From positions 2,232,001 through 2,296,000 of the forward strand of contig OY752140.1 of NCBI GenBank assembly GCA_963573315.1: DNA of 64,000 nucleotides, in the 5' to 3' direction. This DNA is from Entomortierella parvispora (Eukaryota > Mortierellomycota > Mortierellomycetes > Mortierellales > Mortierellaceae). Below the pieces are notes generated by a model. It was not told the DNA's origin. It ran no database searches and saw only the letters and a list, made by a program, of their open reading frames with translations. The translations under genes were made by a program, and so were the position numbers. Positions 35,882 to 46,625 of this stretch are shown here, piece by piece. The first letter of the stretch is position 1, and each line of letters starts with the position of its first letter.

Positions 35882-38130
35882 TTAGGCTGGAGAAGCGAGA
35901 GAGGACTCTGTGGTCCAAATCAACCTGGTTTCTTGAGGCTGCGCCTTGGGCGTGCCGCGATCAGGTACTTGCTCCAAAAAGTGCAGCTGAGGTCGGAACT
36001 GCAGTCTCTGACTGTTGGACCAACGTGTCATCCAATCTGGAATGTAGTTCAAGAACACTTTTCGGACCCATTCAGAGACCAAGCCCTACATTGTTTAGAA
36101 AGAGGATTTCGGGGAAAGAAGGACATTCCGCGGAAATTGCTCAAAAAAGTGAGAGGACCGAAATAGGCTGAAAAATGTCAAGGATAACATCACAACCAAT
36201 ATCTCTTACCCTTCCAGACATGACTTTGCCAAAACCGCGAGCATTGCCCAAGGCAGCCTGAGCAATCTTGGAGCGCTTTTCGTAGTAGTGTTCAAAGATT
36301 TTGGTCACCTGGGCCTGTGTGGGCGCGCCAGGGAGATCCACCAAGAGATTGCAGAGGTGGACGCCGTCCAGGATAGCCAGGTTTGCGCCAAGCCCTGCAC
36401 TTGGGACGACCTAGAGGCGGATACAATTTGGACAGGTTGTATTTGAGTATCAGTGCATTAGTCTAGTGCAGCCCACGATGGTGTCATATCTCTTGAAATC
36501 ATGATGTACTGTACCTTGTGGCAGGCTGTTTTTTTTTTCCCCGCGGGGTGATATCAAAGATAGAGCACAGGTCAGTCTTGGACAACATATTTTTCTTCCT
36601 TCCTCATGGCCTCTCAGCTGAATTGCTTACCATCGCCCAGGAGGACAACACGTCCGTTGTACCAACTTTCGAAGTACTTCTCCTCCAACATGATCCTGGA
36701 GATCAACTCCTTTGGAGTCTGATCAATGATATCCCCTAAAGTCATCCCCTCAAAGACAGACCGTTGATGGCGCACGAAATTCGACATTTCCTCAGAAGCA
36801 TCTGAACCAGAGCCCCACTCGGAGTATCTGGCCTCCCCAGACTTTGCCTCTGCCTTTTCAACATTATGGATCACGGCCCAAGAGACACGATTCCCAGGCA
36901 GAGGCATGTAAATGGCCTGTGTTGAAAAAAAAAGAGAGATGAAGAAAACGTGGGTCAATTTGGGCTCAATTCCTTGTGTCCTTGTGTTCACGTCTTTTTT
37001 TTTGTGTGGATGGTGGAAATGAAAGAGGAAAAAAAATTAAACTTACGTAGAAAGGATCTGACTTTGGGATCACAATCTCGAAATCGCAGATTTCCCTGCG
37101 TAGCATCTCGTGCTTTGTAGGGTCCAAGGGCTTACTAACACCCACTAAAAAGAGCCAGAAAAGAGCACAAACACACACACGTGCATATAAACCACTCATG
37201 CCGTTGTTAGAGACCATCTATTGACCGCCCCTCGCCACCCTTTATACATCTTTCTTACCGAGGCAGTGTTGATCGTAGCTCAAAGGTAAGGCATCGTTGG
37301 CAGAAAGTCTTCCCTGTTCAGTCAGGTCCTTATACATGTTCTTGCGAACGGCGCTGTAGGCACCGTCCGCTCCAATGACGATACTGCTCGTGTAGGAACT
37401 GTAAGAGATATAAAAAAGTGGGTCAGCAAGAATTTGAAAGAAAGTTGAAGAAGACATGATCGTTTGTTTATTCTATATGAGCAATCATCCCCGCCCCCTC
37501 CCCCATTTTTCGTTTCCTCTTCGTACCTTCCATCGGCGCAATGGACGGTTGCACTATGGTCATCCTGTTCAATTGTGGCGACTTTCTTTCCGTAGAGTAT
37601 CTTTTCTTTGGGTAACTTCTTCAGTAGGATAGAGTAAAAGGCGGGTCGATCAAGAATAACGGCGGGGTACCCTCCGCTACGTTACGGGTGTGAGAAGCCG
37701 TTGGAGTCTCGTTAGTCTTCAGTCCAAAAATAACAATAACGTGGGAACAAGAAAAAGAAAAAATGAAGAGTAAGCCCCTCCTCCCTCTGGCTACCCTTGT
37801 CGTTCACCTGAACACTTACATCTCGGTCTGACACTCGAAATCCACCAGTCCAATGGACTGGATCTGCTCATTGTAAAAGTTGAAGTGTCTCACGGCCTTG
37901 GATGCGGCTTTGAAGTCCTCCAGGAGGCCAAGCTGCTCCATTACAGGAAGCGAGCTGGCATCGAGACCCAAGGAGGAACCCAGGGCTTTGACCGACGTTG
38001 ATTTCTCGAGGATCCGATATTCAATGTTGGCTCGTTCAAACATATTGGCCAGCGCTAATCCGCCGATGCCGCCTCCCACAATTGTCACCGTCAGCTTGTT
38101 GGCGCCTTGGCCATTGCCAGTAAGGGTCAT
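35882..38130 (-). CDS. FAD-dependent monooxygenase (PHBH/salicylate hydroxylase-like) with an 11-nt microexon
   Basis: Flavoprotein aromatic or related hydroxylase using NAD(P)H and O2. Eight exons in phase: 38130-37820, 37676-37527, 37398-37259, 37144-37047, 36916-36631, 36525-36515, 36410-36210 and 36085-35882, giving about 466 residues. The dinucleotide-binding GxGxxG lies in VTIVGGGIGGLALANMF, followed by YRILEKS. The DG motif is IVIGADGAYSAVRK. The FAD-ribityl GD motif is formed only when exon 5 (GRVVLLGD), the 11-nt microexon (encoding the end of A, then C-H-K) and exon 7 (VVPSAGLGANLAILDGV) are joined, restoring the expected GDAxHxxxPxxGxGxN pattern. The C-terminal 67 residues are amphipathic (RKVFLNYIPDWMTRW). 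Substrate is unknown. The last exon ends 118 bp from the convergent stop of the APC/C activator. Confidence 0.87.
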
Positions 38131-38522
38131 GACTGGGTATTGTGTAAAATTGTATATGAATATGTCGCCGGGTGGGATTCTGTACGTTGTTTAGTCACAG
38201 ATATGAGGCACAAAGAAAAAGGAGAGGCAAAAGACAATGAGAAAAGGCGCGTGGCAATGGAACGTGTTTTCGTCAGAGAGGAATGAAGGAATGAGACAAA
38301 AGGAATGCATGACCTCTGGACAGACAAGCAAACAAGGCATGCAAGCTCCTTCTTACAGGGTATAATACAGGCACAGGGTGGAACACAAGGCTGTCCGAAG
38401 GATGAGAGCAATTGAATATGAGAGCCACGAGGTGAGGGTTCGATCATCGTGCAACAAGCGGGTGGGTGTTTTCAGCTTGGAACCCTGTTCTCTCAATATT
38501 TATTTATTCGCAAAACAACTTT
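38131..38522. promoter_or_regulatory. Spacer between two minus-strand genes
   Basis: Upstream of the monooxygenase and downstream of the LRR gene. No coding frame with recognisable content; AT-rich near 38500-38520. Confidence 0.35.
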
Positions 38523-40835
38523 TTATATCCGCTCATCGCCAGGCTTAAGGCTATACCTGGTTCCGACTGGAGAGATGTAACGGCTGTTGAATATTCGCTC
38601 CAACATCTTCTCACGTGTGTAGTATCGGACCAGAGTCGTCCGATCGTCCGCTACCTGAACAGTCGCGCGCACCTGGGCAATGGACATTGTTCTACCAGGA
38701 TCCAAGAAAGCACAAATGTTCTCAAAGATCTCGTACGGCATGTTACCTAGGTTCGCCAAGATCTTGTGTGGATTGTATTCAATCGCTCCATTGATGACTG
38801 TAGAGGCGGTCGACAAGGTGTGCTGATGGTGTTGCGTGCTGCGGGGTTGGTAATGTGGCGAGTGCATGGGATGGGTAGGGTGCTGGAACTCCACCAGAGT
38901 CGTCGCAGAGTTTTGAACAGCATGTCGGGAAGCACTGCCATGGTTGATGCTGGTGATGCTGCTAGTATCGCCAGCGTTTGATCCAACTCCGGTTCCAGGC
39001 AAAAGACTTGAGTTGGATGGCTGACGAATTGCGCTGCGCTGACTACCTAGAACCGAACTAGTCGGGGCCACGTTCTGCCGAGAGTGACTGTTGCCGTGAG
39101 TAGAGTTGGCTCCAACATGACCATCTGGGGCCCCACCACCATCCGCAGCATTGGAAGCATGAGACTGGCTGCTGTTACTCTTGCTTAGCGACCAAAGCGA
39201 TGCGATCGAGTTTGAAGAGTTCGTCCTGCCAAGTTTGACTCGTCTGAAAATGTTCCATCCGTGGTGTTGATTGTGATTTTGAATGTGGTGTTCCTGTTGG
39301 GACTGGAGCTGTTTCTGGTTTGCGGGTCTGCCGAGCAAGACGATTCTCGACAGGATCAAGATACGACATGCCGCTGCATAAATAGCCTGCTGCCAGATAT
39401 GATTTCTCGTCAACGAATTTTGAAACGAGTCGTACAACTGCTGGCGATCTTCAGAATTGTAATCGAGTTGAATGCCCTTCAAAGACCGATTCCGGATCAG
39501 GCTTGAAGCCAAAGCCCAGTAACCATCAACACCTATCTCTGAATTACTAGTAAGACCGAGATTTTGAAGACCCGTCGCAGAAGAGAGGACTTTTGCGAAA
39601 GACAGTGCTGCGTCCGTGGAGAGTCCACAGTTGGTGAAGAGGACACTCTCCAGCGTGGTATTCATGGCCATTCCTAAAGTTAGCTCCTGGATGGCCTCGG
39701 ACGAAAAGATGTTGTAGGACAGGTTGATCTCTCGAAGACTTGTGTTCACCTTCAAGACATCTCCAAGGGCCTTAAGGCCGACGATGCTCTGTCCTTGGCC
39801 AATATGGTTGAGCTCCAAGTCCAAGCTGATCAAGTACCTGTTTCGCTTGAGGCTCTCGCAAATGTCGGCCATGCCTTGATCACCAATGTTGTTGTGGGGC
39901 AGATAAAGGTGAGTAAGATGTCTGTTGGATATTAGCGCTGTGGCAAGAGCTGCCGCGCCCTTGTATCCCATCTCGTTCATGTCCAGACTAAGGGAGTTGA
40001 GAGTCCGATTGAACCGCACTGCTTCAGCCACATGAGTGATACCGTCAGCCCCGAGACTGTTGGACCCAATGTTCAAGTGTCGAATGACCCTGTTCTTGCT
40101 CAGGATCTTTGCCAGATGGAGAGCCCCTGCCTTCTTGATATTGTTGGACTGGAGACAGAGCCGAGTCACCGCTCTGTTCAAGATGATGGCCTCCGCCAGG
40201 TACTCGACGCCTAAGGCCGTAATGTGATTACTGGAGAGATCCAGAACTTTCAGTGTTTCGTTCTTGGCAATCACTCGCGCCAAGTACTTGACTGTCTTGT
40301 CGTTGACACCCGATCGAGCCAGACTCAAGGTCGAGATGGTCCTGTTAAACTTCCAGGCTTCGAACATCAGCTTTGATGCTTGCTGACTGATAGTGTTGCC
40401 TTCCATCCGCAAGGACTTGATGTTGGCTGCGTCAGAGGATTTGATTAGTTTGGCCAAGACCTTAGCATCTGCTGCCGAGACGGATGCTGCGGTGATGTTC
40501 AAGGCCTCGAAGACCTTGGAGTTCTTGCCCATCATGTCCTTGATCAGAGCATCCAAGTCCATGTCTGACAGCATGACAAAGTTCCCGCGCTGAATCGCGT
40601 TAATGATGGGTGCCAACGGGATCGGGGCTGCAGAACTGGATCGAGATCGGCTAGTGGCGCGGGATTTTGAGGAGGATCGAGAGGTAGACCCCTCGTAGCC
40701 GATGCTGCTGTTGTTGGAGGTTGTGCGGGTGAGAGTCAGAGTCGGGAAGGAAAAGACATTGGTAGTGGCCTTCCTCATGGTGGCTCCATGGCTTGGGGGG
40801 GCTGGTAGAGACTGATTCCTGCCGAGTCGGACCAT
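38523..40835 (-). CDS. Leucine-rich repeat (ribonuclease-inhibitor type) protein with F-box-like C-terminal helix
   Basis: Single-exon frame from Met at 40835 (MVRLGRNQSLPAPPSHG), about 770 residues. The first 80 residues are a basic Ser/Arg-rich tail. Residues about 100-470 form at least ten 28-residue LRRs of the RNI type, for example LKVLDLSSNHITALGVEYLA, RLCLQSNNIKKAGALHLAK and HLYLPHNNIGDQGMADICE. They are related to the repeats in NLR and Ran-GAP proteins and probably mediate protein binding. A disordered His/Ser/Asn-rich stretch follows. The last 90 residues contain LGNMPYEIFENICAFLDPG, which resembles a degenerate F-box helix, so a substrate-recognition role in an SCF-like complex is possible. 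No NB-ARC or NACHT domain is seen. The frame upstream to 40952 is a pyrimidine-rich leader. Confidence 0.75.
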   Translation of the reverse strand: MVRLGRNQSLPAPPSHGATMRKATTNVFSFPTLTLTRTTSNNSSIGYEGSTSRSSSKSRATSRSRSSSAAPIPLAPIINAIQRGNFVMLSDMDLDALIKDMMGKNSKVFEALNITAASVSAADAKVLAKLIKSSDAANIKSLRMEGNTISQQASKLMFEAWKFNRTISTLSLARSGVNDKTVKYLARVIAKNETLKVLDLSSNHITALGVEYLAEAIILNRAVTRLCLQSNNIKKAGALHLAKILSKNRVIRHLNIGSNSLGADGITHVAEAVRFNRTLNSLSLDMNEMGYKGAAALATALISNRHLTHLYLPHNNIGDQGMADICESLKRNRYLISLDLELNHIGQGQSIVGLKALGDVLKVNTSLREINLSYNIFSSEAIQELTLGMAMNTTLESVLFTNCGLSTDAALSFAKVLSSATGLQNLGLTSNSEIGVDGYWALASSLIRNRSLKGIQLDYNSEDRQQLYDSFQNSLTRNHIWQQAIYAAACRILILSRIVLLGRPANQKQLQSQQEHHIQNHNQHHGWNIFRRVKLGRTNSSNSIASLWSLSKSNSSQSHASNAADGGGAPDGHVGANSTHGNSHSRQNVAPTSSVLGSQRSAIRQPSNSSLLPGTGVGSNAGDTSSITSINHGSASRHAVQNSATTLVEFQHPTHPMHSPHYQPRSTQHHQHTLSTASTVINGAIEYNPHKILANLGNMPYEIFENICAFLDPGRTMSIAQVRATVQVADDRTTLVRYYTREKMLERIFNSRYISPVGTRYSLKPGDERI

Positions 40836-42179
40836 GGTGGTATATGAGCGAGAGAGAGAAGACGGGCAAAAAAAAGAAAGAGGTCGAAAGCGCTGTGTGG
40901 GAGAGAGAAGGAAGAGAAAGAGAAAAAACAGGGTGAGAAGGAGCGCACTCAAACGCGACTACGGGTTGGACGCGTGTTTTGCATCAGCAGGATATAAAAA
41001 GAAGAGGAGCATGCATCTCCTTGACTCGTCCCCTTTTTTGCCTGCCATTGACCACGGGCCTGAAGAGAGCAACAAGGATATGGAGAGCAAGCGGAGGAGA
41101 ACCGGGTCTAGTCGAGAGTCGGGTCGAGCATCGATGTGTACCTTTGGACGAACCCTTGAACTTGAACGATATGAGGTGAGGCCGATAAGGATTACTCAAG
41201 TAGAGGGTGCCTGACGAGGGACCAAAAGCTGAAAGGTGAGCGACAAACTAGATCTGCAAGCATGCATGCAACGATGGAACAGGCGAATGGAGGAAGCGAA
41301 GAAAAGAGGTCAGCAATGGATGCATGAGGAGGTCCCATGGTGTGGTTTTTGCTCTCCAGTGTCCCTTCCCCGCACTTGCTCTCCCCCAAAGAAGGCAACG
41401 AGGACGAGAAAAGAGGCGGCAATGGAGGAACACCAACACAGACCGCAGGCCACATGATGGAGACAACAACAACAACCTTTGTTTGCAACAACAAGCAGAA
41501 GGGTGCAGCCCAAAAGAGAAGAATGTGGGGAAACAAGGACAGGGCACTGGACGCACAACCTTGTTGACACTTTCTTTGCTCTGTTCTTTCATGTGCAAGG
41601 GGCACCTGTCGCCGCTGCCTGTTGTTGCTTGATCCCATTAGACTTCTTCACTTTTTTCCGAAGGCAATTGTGCAAGCGATACTACAGCTTTGCCACCCTC
41701 GTTGTCCAAGGATTGGTACACAAGGAAAGCACCTACTGCACCGCCACTCTCTGGCCATTTGACTTCAACAATGATCGTCCATGCACTCGCACTCGAAGCA
41801 TGGTGCAGGACAGAACAGAATCCTCTCAACAGCACAAAAAAGACGCGCCAATCCAGGGACAGAATCCACCCTCACTAAATATAAAGAGGGAAATGGAACA
41901 ATTCTCGGTAACAAAAGGTACCAGATGACAGAGAAGGGGGGGGGGGGTACCTGTTGCACAATCATCACTACACTTTGCTATCGAGTCACATTTGGTTTAG
42001 TTTCAATTGAAGAAAATGCAAGAGAGAAGAGAAGCAAGGAAACTGTTGGCAGCAGCTGTTGGGCGTAGCAGCCTGGTCTGCAGTGGGGATGGACGTGCAC
42101 TACCATTTGCTCGTGAACACAGAATGTGCCAGGAGGAAAAAAAGTGAGGGATTTTTTTAACTTCAACCTTTACCGAGGA

Positions 42180-42512
42180 AGGGTGAGGGCAGAAAGAACG
42201 AGAGAAGAACGGGAAGGATGACGGTACTTCCAATGGCTATGCTCAAAGTGTACATGTCCTGTGCGGAGATGGAGGCGAGAAAAGAGCTGAAAGAAGAGGG
42301 CCAAATAACGGTGTCTGTCCAAGAAAAGCGCTGTGAAATGAGCCGCGAAAGAAAGAGACGACGAAAGTCGACGGCTAGAATGAGGCCTGCGCCTCGCCCC
42401 GGTGTGACGGCAAGAATGGAGTACGGAAAAATGGACTTACGGAGCAGGGTCGACGCAGGTAACGCACAAGATTCTCCTTGGCAAAGAAATCCTTAATGGT
42501 AATGATGGGATG
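42180..42512 (-). CDS. Possible small two-exon membrane protein
   Basis: Weak candidate. On the minus strand an open stretch reading TIKDFFAKENLVRYLRRPCS ends exactly at a strong donor, GTAAGT (42440). If spliced to the acceptor CACAG near 42263 it continues DMYTLSIAIGSTVILPVLL, one hydrophobic helix, then stops near 42170. There is no good in-frame ATG upstream, which argues against it unless a further exon exists. No family recognised. Confidence 0.2.
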
Positions 42513-43872
42513 GCTTGTTTAGAAGAAGAGAAAGAGAAAGAAAGACCATGGACAGCTTTTCCTTCCGTGCACTGTAGGGCTGCTTTTATACCTTTCCCTG
42601 TCAATCAGGAGCTGGGGTTTGTTTTTGTTTTCGTTCTCGATTTTTTTTTCTTGTGCGCCCATCCCGATGTGCGTGCATCCTCTTTCGAAAACATTGGACC
42701 CATCGGGTCCTCAATCCAAAAAAGAAAAGAAAAAAGAACAAGACATGGTGCCCTTAGTGTGCTTGGTGTGCATGCATGGTGGTCCCCCCTCCCCTTCCTC
42801 TTCCCCTTGTCAGCATTGCCGTTCAAGAGCAGGTCCTGACCACCTGATCGCCCAAGCATTGGTCTCTCCACCCGTCTTGCCGCTGCGTTCATCCCCCTGT
42901 CAGCTTCCTGACTTCATGCCCATTTGTGATCGGGAGAAAGTGGGGCGTAAACTTGACAGCCCACTTGTAGAGTCTAAAAAGGAAGAAGATATACACAAAG
43001 GGTGCTGTCAGAGTACAGCCTCAGTATTTTGGCGAGGCAATTGAACCCGGGAGAGGAACGCCACGATCAATTGCAGAAGTCGGGAGACCGGAGGAAAGGC
43101 CGGGAGATGTCCATCGGATAGTGTTCACGAAGGAGACATGTAGGGGAAGAGACACAAGGGGCGACAGGAACCTACCCCAAGGAACAAATTTAGGCTGGAC
43201 CCCCCCTCCCTCCTGCTCTCCATGTCCCTCCACGCCAAGATCACTCCTGGACCACGTTTTGAGCAGTTGCGTCGTTGCATCTTTGCGGACGTCCACTTTT
43301 GCCAACTTTGCCCTTGGCCATGCATGCAGGCGACCAAGGCGCGCTCAACCTCTCAGCGTGCGTGTGCGTGCGCGTGTGGTTTTCTTTTCATTTTTCTCTT
43401 TTGATTTCTTTTTGTGAAGAGCCTTGACGACGATTTCAGTCCAAGGCAATGGACCATCACCATTGTGAGTTCAGGATAGCAGTGTGGGCCTGCATCCTCC
43501 ATTAATTGCAATCCTCCCAAGCTCAATTTACTGGAACCTTTGCCTCACAAATAGAAAATTTCTTACCAGGTAAATAAAGAATTAAGAGTGGCCGCAGCAG
43601 CATGTGTCAATTGGCACGAATGGAGGCCGACGGGCTGTCCACCGTGGACACAATAGTGGAGGAAGAGTAAGTTGAAGAACTGTGCTTGTGGCCCATTGGG
43701 AGAGTGGTCTATTGGAGCCCCGTAGGTCCGATAATAGGGGGCAGGGTTAGTCCTAAGGAGCATGGAAGACTAAGAACGATTCCATGGGTCAATATTCTGC
43801 AACATTCAAGGTGGTCCAAGGGTGTTCACTAACATAACTCTTGAAGACAAGGATTCCATCCCCTAGCAATCG

Positions 43873-43938
43873 TCCTCCTGCCCTCCGTCCCAGTGCTTGG
43901 AATCGTCCTCCTGCCCTCCGTCCCAGTGCTTGGAATTC
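43873..43938. repeat. Two exact 33-bp tandem copies
   Basis: The unit contains TCCTGCCCTCCGTCCCAGTG. Thirty-three is a multiple of three, and the minus strand reads FQALGRRAGGR twice, hinting that the region was once translated. Confidence 0.8.
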
Positions 43939-44715
43939 GCAGAAGGTTCTTCGGTGACCAATCGTGGACTCGTGCAAGCCGATCGCGAGCTGTCTACTGC
44001 TCAGGTCACGATAGCCCTGGTCCGTCCGTTCATATTTCAAGATGGATAGTAGGACATTCATGCATTTCCGTGTTTTGAGGCTCTGGTACAAGATATTGTT
44101 CTACTCAGTGAAGGAAGGCAATTGCAGCATATTCAACGCGCGTGATAGAGATATACAATGTCAACGCCACAAGGACAACAGCCAATGAGCTTTCCTAATA
44201 GACTATATATACAGGAATTCCGCGGAAGAAAGCCTATGACACCACTTGTCCACATGTCCCAGGTTTTTAGAAGCGGCGGACAGGCGCTCTGCAGACCTCA
44301 CAGCCAAATAGTGGCGCTGTAGAAACGGCCTAATGAGAGCGTAATATCCTCCATTAATTCTGTGCATGGTCGTCGCATGTCGATAATAACGGAAGATCAT
44401 TCTGGGCGGCACTGCCGGAGACGACAGTTACGCCATCGACTAACTCAGCCCATGCACGAAATTTGATCATTCGCAAATCGTATCGCTTCAACGCGTTCTG
44501 CTGTATTCTTGAGGAAACGAAACGGAAAACTGATAGTTTTGAGCAGATTCTTATCATTTCCTTTGGAGCATTCGGCGAGATCGGATGTGAAAAGGGTAGA
44601 AACTGGAAACTGCATTTCAGCTCATTCTGATTTCTTGGAGAAAAGGAGCACAGGGTGTATTTATTTCAAAGACGAAAGAGACAAATAACGAGTGCGTGAG
44701 AAAAAAAAACTAAAG

Positions 44716-45783
44716 CTACTTGTCGTCCAAGGAATGGGGCCTACTCGATGGTTCCGGTTTCCTGGAAGATGGCAAAGACGGAGAGGACGGAGAGTAAGGG
44801 ATTCTGTTTGTATTATCGTTTTGCCCGTTATTCCATCTTTCTTTGGCCTTCTCAAACTCTTGCATATCCGCCTGTAGCTCATCCATGAGACGTTTGTATC
44901 GGGAGTACGCTAGCTCATCCATAACACGTTTGTATCGGGAGTACACGATGGCATCACGTTCTCGGCAGTGCTCTCGATAGGATTTCTCTTCATCGTTGCG
45001 ACGTTCTTGATAAGTTCGACTATGTTCCTGAAGAGTGCGGTGATGCTGCTCCTCCATGTCTTTCAGCTTCTGAACAAAGTCGATCTCGCGTTGCACTATA
45101 GCCATTTCCCGTGCGAAAACATACTTTTCTCGTTCCAAAATCACCCTCTCGCGCTCTGTGAGGTTCTGCTCCCTGATCCGACGTTCATCAAAAGTGGCCA
45201 TTGTTTGATCTTGATGTTCCTGCAAACCTGAAGACGTTCTCTGAATCTCTTCTGCAGCCTTGAGATCCTCTCTTCGGCACTTGGATTCTAATAAACAAAA
45301 AAAAAAGATAAGGACGATGTACTGTACAGTACATGAGCACTGATGGGACAGGTCCTTACTTTTGCCGCTATCGCCACTCATTTCCAGATCAGACGGATTG
45401 TTGTCATCCTCTCGGGGAATACAGGGAGCAGGGAACTGATGCGGAGCAGGAGCATTATGCACCAAACTTGCCCGAAAGACTTTGTCCAGCTCTTCAAATC
45501 GAGGGCAATGTTCCAGTATCTGCTCCCGCAGGCCTGTGTGTCCACATCCAGCCATTTTCGTTAGTCGTTTTGCTTCCTGGTACTTCCCCCTCATGTATTG
45601 AAGGATAGAGCTGATAGACTTCGCGGTGTGTTTGGTCCCAAGCTTGTCGTTGACGTGGTTCGCAATCTCGGTCTGAATCTGAACCATCGTTTGACCACCA
45701 GGACGCTGGGTATAAGTCATATAGTTCTCCGGCTCCGAAAGCCACTCAACGATGGCAATAACTGGGGGCTTTTTCCAATACAT
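44716..45783 (-). CDS. Myb/SANT-like DNA-binding domain and coiled-coil protein
   Basis: From Met at 45783 the frame gives about 331 residues after removal of a 72-bp intron (45359-45288, donor GTAAGG, acceptor TTATTAG). The N-terminal 90 residues resemble Myb/SANT-like domains found in fungal nuclear proteins and transposon relatives: AIVEWLSEPENYMTY, a basic/hydrophobic middle (HTAKSISSILQYMRGKY), and GCGHTGLREQILEHCPRFEEL. A long charged coiled coil follows (about residues 165-300), containing a near-exact duplication of YSRYKRxMDEL. The C-terminus is Pro/Ser-rich. Just upstream, a different minus frame (46153 to about 45790) encodes a Gln/Ser/Asn-rich stretch beginning MTPPNSNITVPPPSNPMQ. 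It runs into the SANT-like start without any usable intron. Either this gene has a frame break or the upstream stretch is leader. Likely nuclear; function unknown. Confidence 0.6.
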   Translation of the reverse strand: MYWKKPPVIAIVEWLSEPENYMTYTQRPGGQTMVQIQTEIANHVNDKLGTKHTAKSISSILQYMRGKYQEAKRLTKMAGCGHTGLREQILEHCPRFEELDKVFRASLVHNAPAPHQFPAPCIPREDDNNPSDLEMSGDSGKSKDLSHQCSCTVQYIVLIFFFCLLESKCRREDLKAAEEIQRTSSGLQEHQDQTMATFDERRIREQNLTERERVILEREKYVFAREMAIVQREIDFVQKLKDMEEQHHRTLQEHSRTYQERRNDEEKSYREHCRERDAIVYSRYKRVMDELAYSRYKRLMDELQADMQEFEKAKERWNNGQNDNTNRIPYSPSSPSLPSSRKPEPSSRPHSLDDK

Positions 45784-46153
45784 AGCGGAGGGTCCCTTTT
45801 GCTGCCTCAGTCAGGATCAGCGCATCCTCAGCATAGGACTTGGCTGGAAGGCTCGGAGGACGAACAATCTGTCCAGGATTTCTGGATGCGATTGGTTTCA
45901 GGTGACCGATTGAAGCAGAGGACCGAGCAAGGGGCGACGACGAAAAGCTGCTGGATTCTGAAGAACCCTTGTGATAACTTGTCCAAGAGCGGTTGTTGAA
46001 TTGCATCTGCATCGGGCTGCTTTGGTGGCGCTGCAGCGAAATGTTGCTAAGTTGGTGTTGTAACGAGGTGTTGCTGGATGGCGCACTGTTGACGTGAGGC
46101 TGCATCGGGTTGCTTGGTGGTGGCACTGTGATGTTGCTGTTGGGTGGTGTCAA

Positions 46154-46625
46154 TTTGCTGGAGGACTGACCAATGCAGTGTCTCGGACGAGAAATGTGGC
46201 TGGTCAGGGTCTTCCTGCAATGAAGAGGGAGAGGGAGAGTGTTGAAGAAGAAAGGAGTGTGGAAGGGAAAAGGAGTGTCTAGTTTGTACTCAGCACAGTC
46301 AAACTGTGTAAGACAACTAGTTTTCGGATATAAAAACTGGTTGTTGACTAGTCATTATTTTTCGCTGAATGTCGCTCCAGTGTCCAAGCTTGACGATATC
46401 CTAGTCGCCTGTCCAAGAGGACCATCCGAGAAACGATCTTGGCTTAGACGCGTATTTAGTTTCGACGAGCCGCTTCTTGATCATTAAGCGCAAAAATGGG
46501 ACCAAAGCATAGTATTGAATGAGTTTTATTATTAGTGTTGAGGTTGTTTTGCACTTTCAACCTCTTATACAGAGGGGGATATATAGACAAAAAAGTAAGA
46601 CTTTTTGCATCTTTGCTGGCTAATT
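46154..46625. other. Intergenic, no gene seen
   Basis: A short plus frame ending at 46487 (82 codons) has no recognisable motif. AT-rich 3' region of the second CNT transporter at 46510-46620. Confidence 0.4.

Larger units (their letters stand above)
40836..44715. other. 3.9-kb region with no confident gene
   Basis: Mostly simple-sequence DNA: a CT-rich leader of the LRR gene, a G run at 41938-41947, and CT/TC tracts near 42620-42840. Two spots deserve notice and are listed separately: a possible small spliced frame at 42180-42512 and a 33-bp duplication at 43873-43938. Several open minus frames between 43560 and 44560 may be remnants of a decayed gene, but I cannot name a family. Confidence 0.45.

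Noticed and set aside
43020-43060. tRNA-like TpsiC stretch (GGGTTCAATTGCC on the minus strand)
   Set aside because: No acceptor or anticodon stem can be formed around it.
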